From: Bdellovibrionia bacterium
GTDB taxonomy: Bacteria > Bdellovibrionota > Bdellovibrionia > Bdellovibrionales > JAGQZY01
Direction: 5' to 3'
DNA: 64,000 nucleotides
NCBI GenBank assembly: GCA_030427805.1
Contig: JAUICP010000001.1
Location: forward strand, 992,001-1,056,000
Shown: piece after piece, positions 51,673-60,864 of the stretch
How positions within the stretch are numbered: the first letter of the stretch is position 1
How the letters are laid out: the number at the start of each line of letters is the position of its first letter
The notes under the pieces: generated by a model
Databases searched by the model: none
What the model was told of the DNA's origin: nothing
The model's input: the letters and a program-made list of their open reading frames with translations, nothing else
Made by a program: the position numbers and the translations under genes

Positions 51673-52642
51673 TAAAAATATCCGCTTTGTATCGTTTAAG
51701 ATTCGATGGTTCAGAAAACCACTCGATGGTTTCTTTGAGCCCTTCTTCAATCGAATACTTTGGCTCGAACCCCGTGAGAGCCTTTATCTTAGAATTGTCA
51801 CAAAGGAGCCTAAATACTTCAGAATTTTTCGGCCGAATCCGTGCTTCGTCAAATAGGAATTCGACATTACTTTTCATAATTTTCTTGATTGTAAGCAAAG
51901 TATCTTTAATTGAGATTTCGAAATTCGAACCGATATTTATTGTTTGGCCAATTGCTTCTTTGGACTTAAGGATAGAGATGAATCCTCGGCAAGTATCCAA
52001 AACGTAATTAAAGTCTCGAGTAGGAGTAACGTCGCCCAGTTTTATGTTTTCAGCGCCCGCCGCAATTTGAGTAATAATAGTAGGGATAACTGCTCTTGCA
52101 GATTGACGAGGGCCGTAGGTATTAAAAGGTCGAGCAATTGTTAAAGGGAGTTCAAATGAATTAAAGTAACTCATAGCAATTGAATCCGCTCCTATTTTTG
52201 ATGCGCTGTAGGGAGATTGAGGTTGAAGTGGGTGACTTTCAGAAATTGGAACGAACTGAGCGGTCCCATAAACTTCACTGGTCGAAGTATGGATCATTCG
52301 AGAGCAGGAATTCTTTAACGCCGCATTGCACATATTTAAGGTGCCTGTAATGTTTGTTTCAATGTAGCTTTGAGGTGCTTCATAGGAATACGGGATTGCA
52401 ATCAGGGCCGCTAAGTGAAAAACAATGTCGATTTTTTGAGTGATTTTTTCACAAAAAAACGGGTCCCGAACGTCACCAGTAACAATTTCGATATCCTTTG
52501 AAACAGCAGATTCGTCTAACCAACCCCAACTGCCGAATGAATTGTACTGGCAGAGCGCTCGAACCTCGTAACCTTCCGAGATGAGCATTTCGCAAAGATG
52601 TGACCCTATAAAACCGTCTGCCCCCGTAACTAACACCCTCAT
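51665..52642 (-). CDS. legB: LegB-like GDP-GlcNAc 4,6-dehydratase (SDR)
   Basis: A 325-residue extended SDR. NAD site GADGFIGSH at 7-15; catalytic STSEVYG (near 120) and Y145-S-A-S-K149. The sequence HTSTSEVYGTAQFVPISE and ARPFNTYGPRQSARAVIPT match the LegB/dehydratase group. It should make the 4-keto-6-deoxy intermediate for LegC. It is the first gene of the long leftward run, with TGTGAGGT before the ATG; its promoter must lie in the 212-base divergent gap 52643-52854. Confidence 0.9.
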   Translation of the reverse strand: MRVLVTGADGFIGSHLCEMLISEGYEVRALCQYNSFGSWGWLDESAVSKDIEIVTGDVRDPFFCEKITQKIDIVFHLAALIAIPYSYEAPQSYIETNITGTLNMCNAALKNSCSRMIHTSTSEVYGTAQFVPISESHPLQPQSPYSASKIGADSIAMSYFNSFELPLTIARPFNTYGPRQSARAVIPTIITQIAAGAENIKLGDVTPTRDFNYVLDTCRGFISILKSKEAIGQTINIGSNFEISIKDTLLTIKKIMKSNVEFLFDEARIRPKNSEVFRLLCDNSKIKALTGFEPKYSIEEGLKETIEWFSEPSNLKRYKADIFNV

Positions 52643-52854
52643 AATACCTCACAATTGGATAATTATTTTTTTAGGCAAACTATCAGTAGTCTGGCTAGGT
52701 TTGAAATCTTTTTTGCATAATATTGATTAAGTCTTGTGCGCCGCAAGTTCTAGGTTTCCCTGAAGCGCCGCGCTAAACATTAGAATTACTCTGCTAATAG
52801 TTATTGCCGCGAAGAATGGCTACTGCAATAAAAGTTATGAGGTGAGGTTGATAT

Positions 52855-54468
52855 ATGAGTGGTTATGAAAATTTTGACAATGATAAGCTGATTGAGATTT
52901 TTAAGATAGTTCAAGAGTCTGAGGCCCAATTCGATGTTTGGGACTGGGAGTACTCTGGGGTGTACATTTGGCCGTTAATTAGTATTAGATTTTTGTCACT
53001 TGCAAGTCATCACTTTCATACGCAAAGGGTGAAACTTAGTTTTGGCCCTTATGAATCGCCAAAAAAAGATAATCAGGCTCCTTTGGAGAAGACTAATTCC
53101 AAGCTTAAGTCTGATATAAAAATGATCACTAAGAAAAAAATTAAAAAGATTTTAGGGGTAAGTAGTCCTGAGGCAATCGATCCAATTGGCTCTCTCATTT
53201 CGGGCATTGAAAGTAACACTAGTGTACTTTTTGTCGGTAACACAGTTGCAAGCTATAAATTTGGTGATTATCACGCACAACATCTCATTGACTCTTACAG
53301 GATCGATGAAGAGCAAAAGGGAGAAAAAACGGCTGCATTGGTCGTTGGTGCAGCCTGTACAAATGAATTGATAACTAAAAATTGGATTTTAGGGAATATG
53401 CCGTTCGAAGAAATTCAACGGGAACTAGGGGCGAGAGCGTCCAAGAAATTCTTCGACCTTAGAACTGAAGTTAAAGGATTTGAAAAGTGGGAGAGGTATA
53501 TTTGTGATAAAACAGGGCTATCGAATTTAGGTGATGATAAGTTTTACAACATGGAAATAAAGTCGACTTTAGAGTACATAGATTTTTTTAAAATGCTTTT
53601 TTCTCGATGTAAAAATATGAAAAGAGTCTATCAAGTATGTTACTATGGACCAATCGGGTATGCTCTTAACTATGTATCTCGATTAAACAATGTAGAATCA
53701 ATCGATATTCAACATGGGGTACAAGGAAAAGAGCATAGACCTTATTTTTTCCCAAATGCCAAACCAGGAAGAGTCAGTGCACTCCCAGAAAAGTTTTTGG
53801 TTTGGAGTGATAATGATGAGGATAATCTTAGGGTCTGGACCGACAATGTTGGTATTAAAGTTGAAAAATCTGGATTAACTTGGAAAAAGTTTATGTCAAC
53901 TGTGCAGCACCCAGAAACACTAAACCTTCAAATTGTTAAAAATGGAGCCGAGGTAAAAAAGATTGTCGATAATTATTCTCTACACATAGAAAGAATTTTG
54001 CATAGTTCTCGGTCAAAATTTAATATTATTGTCAGTCCTCATCATAGGGAAGAGCTAAATTGGCTTCCGAATTTCCTGGAGTTTTGTAATCAAAAAAACA
54101 TTTTTGTTTGGTTGAGGCTTCATCCGGGGGATTTGAAAATTCCAGGTTTTGAAAATCAGATAGCAACTCAATACGAAGGATTACCTATTTCTGTACATGT
54201 AGCTTCTCAGGCACCATTGCCTCTGATTTTTGAACATGTAAACCTACATATTACAAAATTTTCCAGTACAACTATTGAGGCTGATGCTTATGGCGTAGAT
54301 ACTATTACCTATTCTAAACAAGGGATTATGTTTTTTGGAGATTCCTGTAGGAATTCTGAGTTGATTTTTGCAGATGGGGTGATTGAGCTTATTCCAAAGC
54401 TTAATGAGTATTTTGGCAATTTCTTGCGAAACTCGAAACCAGTGTCTGACCTGAATTCTCTTCAATAA
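52855..54468 (+). CDS. Probable GT-B-type glycan transferase of unknown family
   Basis: A 537-residue cytoplasmic protein without signal or membrane segments. IDIQHGVQGKEHRPYFF near residue 281 resembles the conserved His region of capsule and sialic-acid-type transferases, and IFVWLRLHPGDLKIPGF near residue 415 matches the HP motif of polysialyltransferase-like GT-B enzymes. TKFSSTTIEADAYGVDTI near 468 is like the donor-binding Ser/Glu segment of this superfamily. A nonulosonic acid (legionaminic acid) transferase is therefore possible, but the family is not firmly recognised. GAGGTGAGG precedes the ATG. It is the first gene of the rightward run. Confidence 0.6.
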   Translation: MSGYENFDNDKLIEIFKIVQESEAQFDVWDWEYSGVYIWPLISIRFLSLASHHFHTQRVKLSFGPYESPKKDNQAPLEKTNSKLKSDIKMITKKKIKKILGVSSPEAIDPIGSLISGIESNTSVLFVGNTVASYKFGDYHAQHLIDSYRIDEEQKGEKTAALVVGAACTNELITKNWILGNMPFEEIQRELGARASKKFFDLRTEVKGFEKWERYICDKTGLSNLGDDKFYNMEIKSTLEYIDFFKMLFSRCKNMKRVYQVCYYGPIGYALNYVSRLNNVESIDIQHGVQGKEHRPYFFPNAKPGRVSALPEKFLVWSDNDEDNLRVWTDNVGIKVEKSGLTWKKFMSTVQHPETLNLQIVKNGAEVKKIVDNYSLHIERILHSSRSKFNIIVSPHHREELNWLPNFLEFCNQKNIFVWLRLHPGDLKIPGFENQIATQYEGLPISVHVASQAPLPLIFEHVNLHITKFSSTTIEADAYGVDTITYSKQGIMFFGDSCRNSELIFADGVIELIPKLNEYFGNFLRNSKPVSDLNSLQ

Positions 54469-54477
54469 ATTTGTTAA

Positions 54478-56223
54478 ATGAAAGATTTGAACCAATCAAA
54501 TTATGACATTTTAGTAATTGCAAGTTGCATGGATTTTTCGCTTTTGTCAGAGCTTAGTAAAAGCTTCTCAATAGTGTATTGTGAAAGAGTCGCGTTTGAA
54601 GATAGTCTCTATTACAAAGTAGTAGATTGCACTAAGAAAGAGTCCTTCAAATTAATTTATGATCTCAGTTTAGGAGAATATCTTTTGGCAAAGATGGTTT
54701 CTCGAGACTTGGAACATGAGTTGGGCTTTCCGAAAGTTATATGGGTGGAGTCTGACTGCTATCCAATATCAATAGTAAGCTATTTTTCCTCTGTTTATGG
54801 GAGTGAGGTCATTTTAGATTACGTGTCTGATCAAAAACTCGATGCAAAATTCTCATGGGTTTCTGGTGCATCTCGGTTGACTTTAGTACGAGATAAAGAA
54901 CAAGCAGAAAAGTATATCGTATCTCAATTAAATCCGATTAAAGTTATCCCTGAGTTTACCAATCAGCGCGAAAAATTAGACTTTTATAAAACTACTCTTC
55001 AATTTGTTTTAACATCTTTCAGAAGCTATGATGTTTCTGATTTAGCGAAGAAATTTTCAGAGTCGCTAATGCATCATCAAGATTTGAAAAATTTGTTAAT
55101 AATTAGTTACTGTTCGATGATTGGTGGTGGTTTGGGCTCAGTAAGGCCCGGTTACTGGTATGATCAGTTACCAAGTGAGGCAAATGGTAAGATTAATACT
55201 TACTTTTTAAGTCCCTTGTGCAACAGAATTGATCCGAATCAAATAGAAATCAAAGATCAAAACATGTTTTCATTTAAAGGTCCTGACGATTGGGAGTGGT
55301 TTGATGGAAAACTGAAATCTCCGGTCAGTATTCAGGCCGCAACCTGGACTCTATCAGTCGTAAAATTTCTTAGTATGCTACCTGACAATTTGTTAGATAA
55401 AATAATAATCACAGGAAATCCATTTTTTTTATTTTATATACCCAAATTACTATCTTTAAAAGGAAAGAAGTTTAAATTTATTTTGGATTATCGGGATCCA
55501 TTTGCTGAAAACACAAGATTTAGATACTCTGAGTTTCAAAGGGATCAAGCGCGAAATATAGAAGCTTTGTGGAATACTTCTGTAGAAAAAGTAGTCACCG
55601 TCAATGAAGAATGCGCTAAACTCGTGATCGGAAAATCAAATCAAGACACTGTTGTAGTCCCTAATGGTTATGACGAACGCTTATTGAAGTTACACGTAAA
55701 TGAATCTTCAGCTAAAGTTGATCAAAAATCACTCAAGTTGGTATATGCAGGTAGTGTCTACAGCGATCGAAATCTAGATGAATTATTAGCGGCTTTAGAG
55801 GGGACGAGTCACATGCTTCATTTGGTAGGTAAAGTGGCGCCCGGATCTGAAGAAATATTTCGGTCTCCAAATTTGACGTATCACGGTTTTTTACCCTATG
55901 AGGAGACCTTGGAGATAATTTCGGAGAGCGACATTGCTGTTCTTTTACTTTCTGGCTGCCACTTCGTATCTACTACTAAGATTTATGATTACATCGCACT
56001 CAATAAATATGTCCTTGGATTGTCTCCGGATGTCAGCAATGAGATCAATTTTAGAAATGAATTTAAATCTTATCCAAATGCGAAACTGATTGGTAATTTT
56101 ACGGAAGAGATTAGAAGGTTTCTAGTAGAGTTAAATTTAGAAGACTTACAGGAAGTAGATGAGAATATTCGTCTTTCATTCAGTAGAAGGGCGTCCCTTG
56201 GCCCACTACTTCAATTATTGTAA
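54478..56223 (+). CDS. Glycosyltransferase with GT4-like C-terminal domain
   Basis: A 581-residue protein. The first 190 residues are an additional domain of unknown type. From about residue 200 a GT-B pair is visible: NLLIISYCSMIGGGLGSVRPG, then FILDYRDPFAENTRF near residue 332, VVPNGYDERLL near 393, KLVYAGSVYSDRNLDELL near 418 and STTKIYDYIALNKYVLGL near 500. This resembles transferases acting on amino sugars in O-antigen loci. It starts 9 bases after the upstream gene. Donor and acceptor unknown. Confidence 0.78.
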   Translation: MKDLNQSNYDILVIASCMDFSLLSELSKSFSIVYCERVAFEDSLYYKVVDCTKKESFKLIYDLSLGEYLLAKMVSRDLEHELGFPKVIWVESDCYPISIVSYFSSVYGSEVILDYVSDQKLDAKFSWVSGASRLTLVRDKEQAEKYIVSQLNPIKVIPEFTNQREKLDFYKTTLQFVLTSFRSYDVSDLAKKFSESLMHHQDLKNLLIISYCSMIGGGLGSVRPGYWYDQLPSEANGKINTYFLSPLCNRIDPNQIEIKDQNMFSFKGPDDWEWFDGKLKSPVSIQAATWTLSVVKFLSMLPDNLLDKIIITGNPFFLFYIPKLLSLKGKKFKFILDYRDPFAENTRFRYSEFQRDQARNIEALWNTSVEKVVTVNEECAKLVIGKSNQDTVVVPNGYDERLLKLHVNESSAKVDQKSLKLVYAGSVYSDRNLDELLAALEGTSHMLHLVGKVAPGSEEIFRSPNLTYHGFLPYEETLEIISESDIAVLLLSGCHFVSTTKIYDYIALNKYVLGLSPDVSNEINFRNEFKSYPNAKLIGNFTEEIRRFLVELNLEDLQEVDENIRLSFSRRASLGPLLQLL

Positions 56224-56240
56224 ATAAGGATGGCGTAGGA

Positions 56241-56447
56241 ATGGACGAAGCTGAATTGCAGGATTTATTGATCAAATTAGATAGTGAAGAGCCTAAAAAC
56301 CTTGAGGAGTACCTCAAGTTGAGGAGGCGAACCGGCATAAAGAGTAAAATTAGCTTAAAAAATAAGTTTAAAAGCTTCTTAAAAAGGTCTTTGCCCACTT
56401 TCATACTGATTAAGTTGCGGGCTACTCGAATATCTAGATACTTTTAA
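56241..56447 (+). CDS. Small basic protein of unknown function
   Basis: A 68-residue protein with an acidic N-terminal third (EAELQDLLIKLDSEEP) and a strongly basic remainder (RRRTGIKSKISLKNKFKSF). The end is amphipathic (LPTFILIKLRATRISRYF) and could associate with the membrane. AGGA lies close before the ATG. It fits snugly between two transferase genes (17 and 4 bases), which is the main support for it being real. No family recognised. Confidence 0.5.
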   Translation: MDEAELQDLLIKLDSEEPKNLEEYLKLRRRTGIKSKISLKNKFKSFLKRSLPTFILIKLRATRISRYF

Positions 56448-56451
56448 GGGT

Positions 56452-57600
56452 GTGGGACTATTGAACTTTGATATAGCGATTATTGCTAATAAATATCCAG
56501 GGCTAAATCGATACGGTGGGGAGTTTGTTCACTCCAGGGCACTATATTATGCCAAATCCAAAAGTGTAATAGTACTCGAGTTGAATAATAGTCTAAAGAA
56601 AGAATTTAAAGACAGATTTCAAGGGATTGAAGTGATTCGGCTGCCTTTCAAAAGGCTTTCAAGTGTCTTAAAAAAGATAAAAGCTAATCAAGTGGCAATT
56701 CACTCCGTTTCAGAGGCGGTTTTTTCGGTAGCCCTAAAACACTACAGAGTTGAACAAATAATCACGTGGCACCATGGTGCTGAGTCACTAGATTTAGGGA
56801 GATATTATCCCTTTTTGGTGAATGAGATGTCTTACGAACAGTGGCAGCAAATTAAAAGTTCTCAGTTTCATAAACTTAGCTTTATTCGTGAAATACTAGG
56901 TGATGAGAACTTAAGAAATGTTTTTGTATCTGATTGGTTTTTAAACACGTGTTCAAAAGACCTTGATATTGGTCCCAAAAATGTCGAGATAATACATAAT
57001 GGTGTAGATCAAGCTTTCTTTGATTGCAATCGCGAGAAAGAAGTAGGTCAACCAATTAAAATTCTTGTAATCAAAGATTTTGGTTTCACAAAAGCAGCTG
57101 ATATAGCTATGGAGATATTATGTAGTTTATCTAAATATAAAGTTTTTGAGAAAGTTGAAATTTCTATAGTAGGCTTTGGAAAGTTTTGGAGTCGTTGGAT
57201 CAGAATGGTAAGTAGCTACAAAAATGTGACAGTAGAGAAAAGGTATGTCTCTCATAATAGGCTTCCCAATTTGTTTCAGAGCAAAGACGTCCTCGTTAAT
57301 CCTACGAGACATGATACCCAGGGCTTATTGATGTGCGAAGCAATGGCGGCCGGAATGTTGGTAGTGACTAATGATGTTTCAGCGATTAAGGAATTTGCTT
57401 CAAAAGATGATTGTGTCTTTTCGAAAAGTTTACATGCGAGTTCTATTGCATCTGAGCTCGCTAGAGTTCTATGTAATCACGATGAAATGATTAGGCTTAA
57501 AGGCAAAGCCAAGGCTAGAATGGAATCGCAATGTTCTGCGCAACAAACCTTTCATAGGGAGTTGCAGTTTTTGGGCCTTTTAAATCAGAGAATGTTATAA
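56452..57600 (+). CDS. GT4-family glycosyltransferase
   Basis: A 382-residue GT-B transferase starting at GTG 56452; a TTG at 56461 with better ribosome-site spacing would make it three residues shorter. The acceptor domain has IIANKYPGLNRYGGEFVHSR. The donor domain has VEIIHNGVDQAFF near residue 179, ILVIKDFGFTKAADIAMEIL and LVNPTRHDTQGLLMCEAMAA near 284, the E-x7-E-type segment of GT4 enzymes. It is 2 bases from the acyltransferase gene. Donor unknown. Confidence 0.87.
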   Translation: MGLLNFDIAIIANKYPGLNRYGGEFVHSRALYYAKSKSVIVLELNNSLKKEFKDRFQGIEVIRLPFKRLSSVLKKIKANQVAIHSVSEAVFSVALKHYRVEQIITWHHGAESLDLGRYYPFLVNEMSYEQWQQIKSSQFHKLSFIREILGDENLRNVFVSDWFLNTCSKDLDIGPKNVEIIHNGVDQAFFDCNREKEVGQPIKILVIKDFGFTKAADIAMEILCSLSKYKVFEKVEISIVGFGKFWSRWIRMVSSYKNVTVEKRYVSHNRLPNLFQSKDVLVNPTRHDTQGLLMCEAMAAGMLVVTNDVSAIKEFASKDDCVFSKSLHASSIASELARVLCNHDEMIRLKGKAKARMESQCSAQQTFHRELQFLGLLNQRML

Positions 57601-57602
57601 CA

Positions 57603-59615
57603 ATGAGATATCGTCCCGAGATTGATGGCTTAAGAGCTATCGCCGTCTTTGCTGTTATTGTTTTTCATCTGGATATCCAACTTTTTGGGTCCCATTTACT
57701 AGCATCTGGTTATTTAGGTGTTGACGTTTTTTTTGTGATATCTGGATTTTTAATTTCTAATATCATTATTAGAGAGCAAAACGAACGTGGCTTTTCGTAT
57801 AAGAAGTTCTACTTACGAAGAATTCGTCGTATTTTGCCTCTTTTGAGTGTAGTCTTGGTTTCAACTTTTATTTTTTCACTTTTTTATCTAGACCAAAATC
57901 AATTAGTTGACCACAGTTATGCTCAGTTAAGTTCTATTGGCATGTTTTCGAACTTTTACTTTTTAAGGACTTTAAACTACTTTAGTGAGACTACGGACCT
58001 GAACCCATTGATTCATACTTGGTCTCTGTCAATAGAAGAGCAGTTTTATATTATTTTTCCTTTTATTCTTTTGTTTCTCTTGCGAAAGAGAATTTTGAGT
58101 ACTTTCTTAATATTGTTCATCATAAGTTCTATTATTTCTGTTGTGCTTTTTTCTCCTGACTATCCAAATATATTCTTTTATTCACCATGGTTTCGGGCTT
58201 GGGAGTTTCTTGCGGGTACTCTTGTCGCTTCTTTGCCTAAGCCGGTTTCATGCAATAGCGTTATTTTGAGGAGTATTAAAAACCCTACTTTGTACCTTTG
58301 TTTGTTGGTGGCTTTTTTTCAACCTCTACCGTTTCTCTCTTTGGATCCGGGGTTACTAACTATTCCAGCGGTTACTTTTACATCGTTATATTTGTATTTT
58401 GGAGATAGCCCCTCTCTGAGTAAGTCAATTCTCTCAATGCGACCAGTAGCATTTTTGGGGTGGATTTCATATTCATTGTATTTGTGGCATCAACCAGTTT
58501 TGGTCTTTACAAGAATAGAAGGGCTAGGAAATTTGAGTTTTCTGAGTTCAACGGTTGCCTTAATGATTACTGTATTACTTTCAGTGCTTAGTTGGAGATT
58601 TCTTGAGAAGCCATTTCGGGATCCTAAGATTATGGGAGTGAAGTGGGTAATTACGTTCGTTGTGATGTGTTTTACAGTAACTCTAGGGATCGCTGGAATT
58701 GTGTTATTTAAAGGGGGGGCATATTTCGATCCAAAATCAAGTAAAACTCTTCGGGACTCGTTTGCACATGGAAAGACGGTTGCCGGATCTTACGAATGTG
58801 TCGATCACGATAGACTAAAAAATAAGACTAAATTGTGGTGTGAGTTTGGCAATCTTCGAAGTGAAAGTGTTGATTTTATAGTTATGGGAGATAGTCATGC
58901 TTTTGCTTTACAGCCTGTCTTTGAAAAAATTGCGACGGAGTTGGAGTTAAAAGGTTTAATGTTTGCAAAATCTGGATGTTTGCCATTATTGGGTTTTAAG
59001 CCTGATAGGGGTCGGGACGGGGATAGGTGTGTTGAGTTTACAGATTTGACACTTACTAAACTCAAGGAGTACCGTCCGCCTATTGTATTTATGGTTGCGA
59101 GGTGGAATTATTATTACAAGGGCAGATACGATGGTAGGGACTTGCAAAATTTTAGTATTGATGGGAATGAGGTATTGGATTCAGACTTCAATCGTTTAAT
59201 TGCTCTTCAAAAAGTCATAAAAAGGAGTTTAAAAGAGTCATATTTAGAAAATAGTATTGTAAAAATTATTCATCAAATTCCAGAGCAAAAAAATATCCCA
59301 CGAGAAGTTTATAAGCAGTTTAGAATAAAAAATGATTTAAATTTTGTTTTAGAAAAAAGTGTTTCCCGAAACGCCTTTGAAACTTTCAATCAAGATATTA
59401 AAAAAATGATTGATTCAATTGCAGATGATTCAAAAAACGTTGATTCGTTAAATTTAATAGATGTTTATTGTTTGGCAGAAAAGTGTCCTTTGGGTACTTC
59501 AGAAAGAACTTTTTATTTTGATAGGGATCATGTCTCAATTTCAGGAAGCATGCTAGCATATCCTTATCTCAGTTCGGTTTTTAGAGAATTGAGTGAGTTT
59601 AGGGAGAACCAATAA
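57603..59615 (+). CDS. OafA/YrhL-type acyltransferase with SGNH domain
   Basis: A 670-residue membrane protein. The N-terminal acyltransferase-3 domain starts YRPEIDGLRAIAVFAVIVFH with the catalytic His18 region and SGYLGVDVFFVISGFLIS, and has about ten to eleven membrane helices to residue 370. The C-terminal periplasmic SGNH domain has GDSHAFAL near residue 430 and DRDHVSISG near 645, the expected Ser and Asp/His residues. Such two-domain enzymes O-acetylate O-antigen or capsule sugars. It is last in the rightward run; 52 bases separate it from a convergent gene. Confidence 0.93.
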   Translation: MRYRPEIDGLRAIAVFAVIVFHLDIQLFGSHLLASGYLGVDVFFVISGFLISNIIIREQNERGFSYKKFYLRRIRRILPLLSVVLVSTFIFSLFYLDQNQLVDHSYAQLSSIGMFSNFYFLRTLNYFSETTDLNPLIHTWSLSIEEQFYIIFPFILLFLLRKRILSTFLILFIISSIISVVLFSPDYPNIFFYSPWFRAWEFLAGTLVASLPKPVSCNSVILRSIKNPTLYLCLLVAFFQPLPFLSLDPGLLTIPAVTFTSLYLYFGDSPSLSKSILSMRPVAFLGWISYSLYLWHQPVLVFTRIEGLGNLSFLSSTVALMITVLLSVLSWRFLEKPFRDPKIMGVKWVITFVVMCFTVTLGIAGIVLFKGGAYFDPKSSKTLRDSFAHGKTVAGSYECVDHDRLKNKTKLWCEFGNLRSESVDFIVMGDSHAFALQPVFEKIATELELKGLMFAKSGCLPLLGFKPDRGRDGDRCVEFTDLTLTKLKEYRPPIVFMVARWNYYYKGRYDGRDLQNFSIDGNEVLDSDFNRLIALQKVIKRSLKESYLENSIVKIIHQIPEQKNIPREVYKQFRIKNDLNFVLEKSVSRNAFETFNQDIKKMIDSIADDSKNVDSLNLIDVYCLAEKCPLGTSERTFYFDRDHVSISGSMLAYPYLSSVFRELSEFRENQ

Positions 59616-59667
59616 ATAATAGTTTTGGAGCAACTTGATTACTCATATTAAATGTCCACTATATCGA

Positions 59668-60864
59668 TTAAAATGAACTATTAATATTAACCAGGTAACT
59701 TGAGAATCTGCTATAAATATAGTGTTCATCGAACCACTTATTTAAACTTTCGTTTGTCGAGATCTTGAGGTCGCGTAGTTTTTTGAGAACTTTCCTCTCT
59801 TCCCCAGGTGCCAAATTCACCCCCAACCCATGTTCATCCACCAAGCGCTTTAAATCACCGTCAAAGAAATTGATGATCGGGAGGCCGTGGGCCATGTATA
59901 GGAAGCTTTTGTTGGGGAGTGCTTTGCGTCGAATGGGAGTGGGGCAGAGGCCAAAACTTGAGATTTTTAAAAGCTGCAGCATTTGGTTTTGGTCGAGCCA
60001 GCCAGGGAAGGCGATATTTTCTATTCCTGCAGCTAAGTTTTCGGACTTGGCCTTTAAGGGGCCATCGCCGCCAAAAACAAAGAAATATTCGTCTTCTCCA
60101 GAATCAGTCTTTAAAGCCTCGATCACCTTTGTCGGGTCATTAAAATCACCAAAGGTTCCAATATAGGTAATTATTTTTCGACCATTGGCCTTTTCTTTAA
60201 TGCCATTAATTGTGGGTGCGGGCTTAAGTTCGACTTTTGAAAAGTCATTAATACCGAGGTAAAAAACCCGGTCTTTATCGCGATCGCCTCTCTCGCCAAA
60301 ATCTTGGGCCCATTCTAAGAGATCTTCCATCATTGAGGTGAGAGCTGTTGCGTTCTTCAAAGCTTTTTTAGCAATTCGGAATTCATTCCAAAGAGCGAGC
60401 TTGGCTGCAGGTTGAAGTTTTTCAGGAACCTTTTTTACAAAAAGGCTTGGCCATTCATCGCGAATATCTAAAACAATGGGGATACTGCGAGTCTTCGCAT
60501 AATCAACTGCCGCTGCAGCTAAATCGTAGCTCGGCCAAGATGCTAATATGAGATCGGGTTTTTCACTCAATCGCGATTGCACTTTAAAAACTTGGGCTAA
60601 AATTCGGTGATCAAGAAAGCGCATGGGCGAAAGGTTTTTCTTATAACCAGTGGCTCGCATAAATTTAACTCTGACACCGGGGTAGAGTTCATAGTTATCT
60701 GGTGTATCTAAAAACTTTTTAGTGTGGTGATCAAAGCGGCTTGTCCACCATGTTACTTCATGGCCGCGACTTCCGAGCTCGCGCGCAAGCAGAGCTGTTC
60801 GCATGGGGCGAATCCCTTCATTGAGGGGGAGTGGTTCTCCAATTTGAATCAGCCAAATTTTCAT
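59668..60864 (-). CDS. GT4-family glycosyltransferase
   Basis: A 398-residue transferase resembling WbuB-type enzymes. The N-terminus IWLIQIGEPLPLNEGIRPMR and WWTSRFDHHTKKFL near residue 40 are typical of that group. IVLDIRDEWPSLF near 130, ITYIGTFGDFNDPTKVIEAL near 236, and PNKSFLYMAHGLPIINFF near 318 complete it. Members often transfer N-acetylfucosamine-type sugars in O-antigen assembly. It overlaps the Wzx gene by 4 bases (ATGA), so flippase and transferase are co-translated. Confidence 0.87.
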   Translation of the reverse strand: MKIWLIQIGEPLPLNEGIRPMRTALLARELGSRGHEVTWWTSRFDHHTKKFLDTPDNYELYPGVRVKFMRATGYKKNLSPMRFLDHRILAQVFKVQSRLSEKPDLILASWPSYDLAAAAVDYAKTRSIPIVLDIRDEWPSLFVKKVPEKLQPAAKLALWNEFRIAKKALKNATALTSMMEDLLEWAQDFGERGDRDKDRVFYLGINDFSKVELKPAPTINGIKEKANGRKIITYIGTFGDFNDPTKVIEALKTDSGEDEYFFVFGGDGPLKAKSENLAAGIENIAFPGWLDQNQMLQLLKISSFGLCPTPIRRKALPNKSFLYMAHGLPIINFFDGDLKRLVDEHGLGVNLAPGEERKVLKKLRDLKISTNESLNKWFDEHYIYSRFSSYLVNINSSF

